From Brevibacillus_H sp049846925 (GTDB lineage Bacteria; Bacillota; Bacilli; Brevibacillales; Brevibacillaceae), in assembly GCF_049846925.1 (NCBI RefSeq), contig NZ_JBNCMT010000012.1:62001-126000 (forward strand): a stretch of 64,000 nt of DNA, given 5' to 3'. The notes under the pieces are model-generated. The model was not told the origin of the DNA. It saw only the letters and a program-made list of their open reading frames with translations, and did no database searches. The translations under genes and the position numbers were made by a program. Shown here piece after piece: positions 62,752 to 64,000 of the stretch. Numbering within the stretch: position 1 is the stretch's first letter; each line of letters begins with the position of its first letter.

Positions 62752-63369
62752 TTATTGCTTTCCTTTTTTAATCCATTCAGCAACGGTAACGACACGTTTG
62801 GCTTGATGCTTTACTGCATTTTGATACGCTTGAACATCTCCCACCAGTTGATTGTTTTGGTCAACTGCCACACTTGTTCCGTAAGGGTTTCCTCCGGCAG
62901 CAAACAAAACAGGATCAGTATAGCCGGGCGCAACCACAATGGCTCCCCAATGGTACATGGAGGTGTAGAGTTGAAGAATCGTTTGTTCTTGACCACCGTG
63001 TGCGTTTTGGGCAGAAGTCATAGCACTAACCACTTTATTTACAGTTTTTCCGTGGAACCAAATGCCACCGGTTGTATCCAAGAACTGCTTCATTTGGGAT
63101 GCAACATTACCAAATCGAGTAGGTGTACTGAAAATAATGGCATCTGCCCAAACGACATCATCTGGTGTTGCTGTGTTAATACTTGCCGTTTTCTCTACAT
63201 GAGCTTTCCAAGCGGGATTCCCCTCGATGACCGATTGTGGGGCAAGCTCAGGAACCTTTAAAATTTTAACTTCTGCGCCAGCTTCTTGCCCAGCTTCTGC
63301 CGCCCATTGTGCTAATTGATAATTGGTTCCTGTTGTACTGTAGTAAATGATGGCTAAGTTGATGGACAT
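62752..63369 (-). CDS. wrbA: NAD(P)H:quinone oxidoreductase, WrbA type
   Basis: The 205-residue flavodoxin-like protein has the FMN phosphate loop YYSTTGTNYQLAQW, the PTRFGNVASQMKQFLD motif and SAQNAHGGQEQTIL, typical of WrbA. It reduces quinones by two electrons and so avoids radicals. GAGGAG precedes the ATG. It is divergent from a TetR-type regulator gene. Confidence 0.92.
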   Translation of the reverse strand: MSINLAIIYYSTTGTNYQLAQWAAEAGQEAGAEVKILKVPELAPQSVIEGNPAWKAHVEKTASINTATPDDVVWADAIIFSTPTRFGNVASQMKQFLDTTGGIWFHGKTVNKVVSAMTSAQNAHGGQEQTILQLYTSMYHWGAIVVAPGYTDPVLFAAGGNPYGTSVAVDQNNQLVGDVQAYQNAVKHQAKRVVTVAEWIKKGKQ

Positions 63370-63488
63370 GATCTTGCTCCTCTTTTGAGAAATTTTTAGA
63401 AAGATACAACATAGTTATTCCAAAATACACAGAATTTATTCCAACAATTGGATGACCATCGAAAGCCAGTGAAGAAATAGCCACTATC

Positions 63489-63534
63489 TTGATAAATTTT
63501 CCAATCCAAATTATAATACGATACGTAGTGTATT
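63489..63534 (+). promoter_or_regulatory. Promoter with TetR-type operator
   Basis: TTGATA (63489) and TATAAT (63512) are 17 bp apart and point to the TetR gene. AATACGATACGTAGTGTATT (63515-63534) is an imperfect palindrome over the -10 region, suitable for repression of both divergent genes. Confidence 0.65.
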
Positions 63535-63561
63535 GTTATTATTAGCATAAGGAGTTGCTAC

Positions 63562-64000
63562 ATGATCCAAGAAAGTGCTAATTCTCAAAAAGCATCACCC
63601 GGCCGTCCCCGAAGTAAAGAAGTGACAAAGGCGATTCTGTCAACAACGATTCGGTTGTTGGAGCAAAATGGATACAAAAAGTTATCCATGGAATCAATTG
63701 CAAAAGCTTCAGGAGCAGGGAAACAAACCTTATATCGTTGGTGGCCTACAAAAGCAGCACTTGTTCTTGAAGCCATACAATCACAGTGTGAATTGGAAAT
63801 ACCCGTACCTAATCACGGATCTGTCCGTCAAGACTTATTGGAATACGTTCAAAATACTTGTAATCTGCTAAACGGGCCGTTTGGTAGCATGATTTCTACT
63901 TTAATTGTTGAATCGCAGTTCGATGAAGATATCTCCCAGTTGTTCAATAAGGAATTCATATCTTCACGAAGAGAAGCTCTAAAAAGCATTTTATATAAGG
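63562..64000 (+). CDS. TetR/AcrR-family regulator (3' end outside window)
   Basis: The frame starts at ATG 63562 with AAGGAG 7 nt upstream and stays open to the window end (146 codons). The N-terminus shows the TetR HTH: TKAILSTTIRLLEQNGYKKL, then MESIAKASGAGKQTLYRWWP and TKAALVLEAI. The C-terminal ligand domain is cut off. It is divergent from wrbA, with an operator-like palindrome between them, so it probably represses a quinone or electrophile response. Confidence 0.88.
   Translation, partial: MIQESANSQKASPGRPRSKEVTKAILSTTIRLLEQNGYKKLSMESIAKASGAGKQTLYRWWPTKAALVLEAIQSQCELEIPVPNHGSVRQDLLEYVQNTCNLLNGPFGSMISTLIVESQFDEDISQLFNKEFISSRREALKSILYK

Overview
The window looks like a chromosomal segment of a low-to-mid GC, spore-forming member of the Paenibacillaceae, most like Brevibacillus. 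The reasons are the strong GGAGG-type ribosome binding sites, frequent TTG and GTG starts, T-tailed hairpin terminators, a giant S-layer-homology protein, MocR, TrmB and DUF3231 proteins, and the 3-hydroxybutyrate operon layout. This assignment rests on gene style only. I see no rRNA, tRNA, insertion sequence, prophage or CRISPR array.

Layout. 1-2.7 kb: a NarL-type two-component pair, a YrdB-like membrane protein and an SPFH protein behind an ECF-type promoter. 2.7-9.4 kb: a ~2,215-residue NHL-repeat/Ig-like/SLH surface protein. 9.7-15 kb: a hybrid 7TMR-DISM sensor kinase coupled to a SARP-type response regulator, then an unknown membrane protein. 15-23 kb: an arylamine N-acetyltransferase with a DUF2269 protein, a sensor kinase/PNPOx/PNPOx-GAF-LuxR operon, and a MalT-like LuxR ATPase regulator. 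23-30 kb: a secreted DUF6273/Ig-like protein, a TrmB regulator with an amino acid permease, and a MerR/SDR divergon. 30-32 kb: a truncated erythromycin esterase, a tiny ORF with an attenuator-like hairpin, and a DUF3231 protein. 32-37 kb: a sigma-54-controlled ketone-body (3-hydroxybutyrate) operon. 37-43 kb: small regulators, a DinB protein, a phospholipase A2-like miniprotein, secreted and membrane proteins and a chemotaxis receptor. 43.4-50 kb: a tightly coupled six-gene cluster (FabH-like ketosynthase, ATP-grasp, SDR, metallo-beta-lactamase fold, PaaK/F390-like adenylating enzyme, GNAT-like transferase). 50-53.2 kb: a cobalamin riboswitch followed by cbiMNQO. 53.8-58.9 kb: two giant 2-hydroxyacyl-CoA dehydratase activase-type proteins. 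58.9-64 kb: a MocR/GNAT divergon, a second DUF3231 protein, and a WrbA/TetR divergon cut by the window end.

How the genes work together. The ketone-body operon is a complete module: a GntP permease imports hydroxybutyrate, an SDR oxidises it, and ScoAB activates acetoacetate with CoA. A PAS-AAA-Fis activator sits upstream, with a -24/-12 promoter and TTCCAAAA-type palindromes in the gap. The cbiMNQO operon is a cobalt importer under B12 control. The six-gene cluster at 43.6-50.05 kb is the best candidate for an undescribed system: start and stop codons overlap or abut at every junction, and the enzyme set suggests a small acyl-derived metabolite. Its product cannot be deduced from sequence alone.
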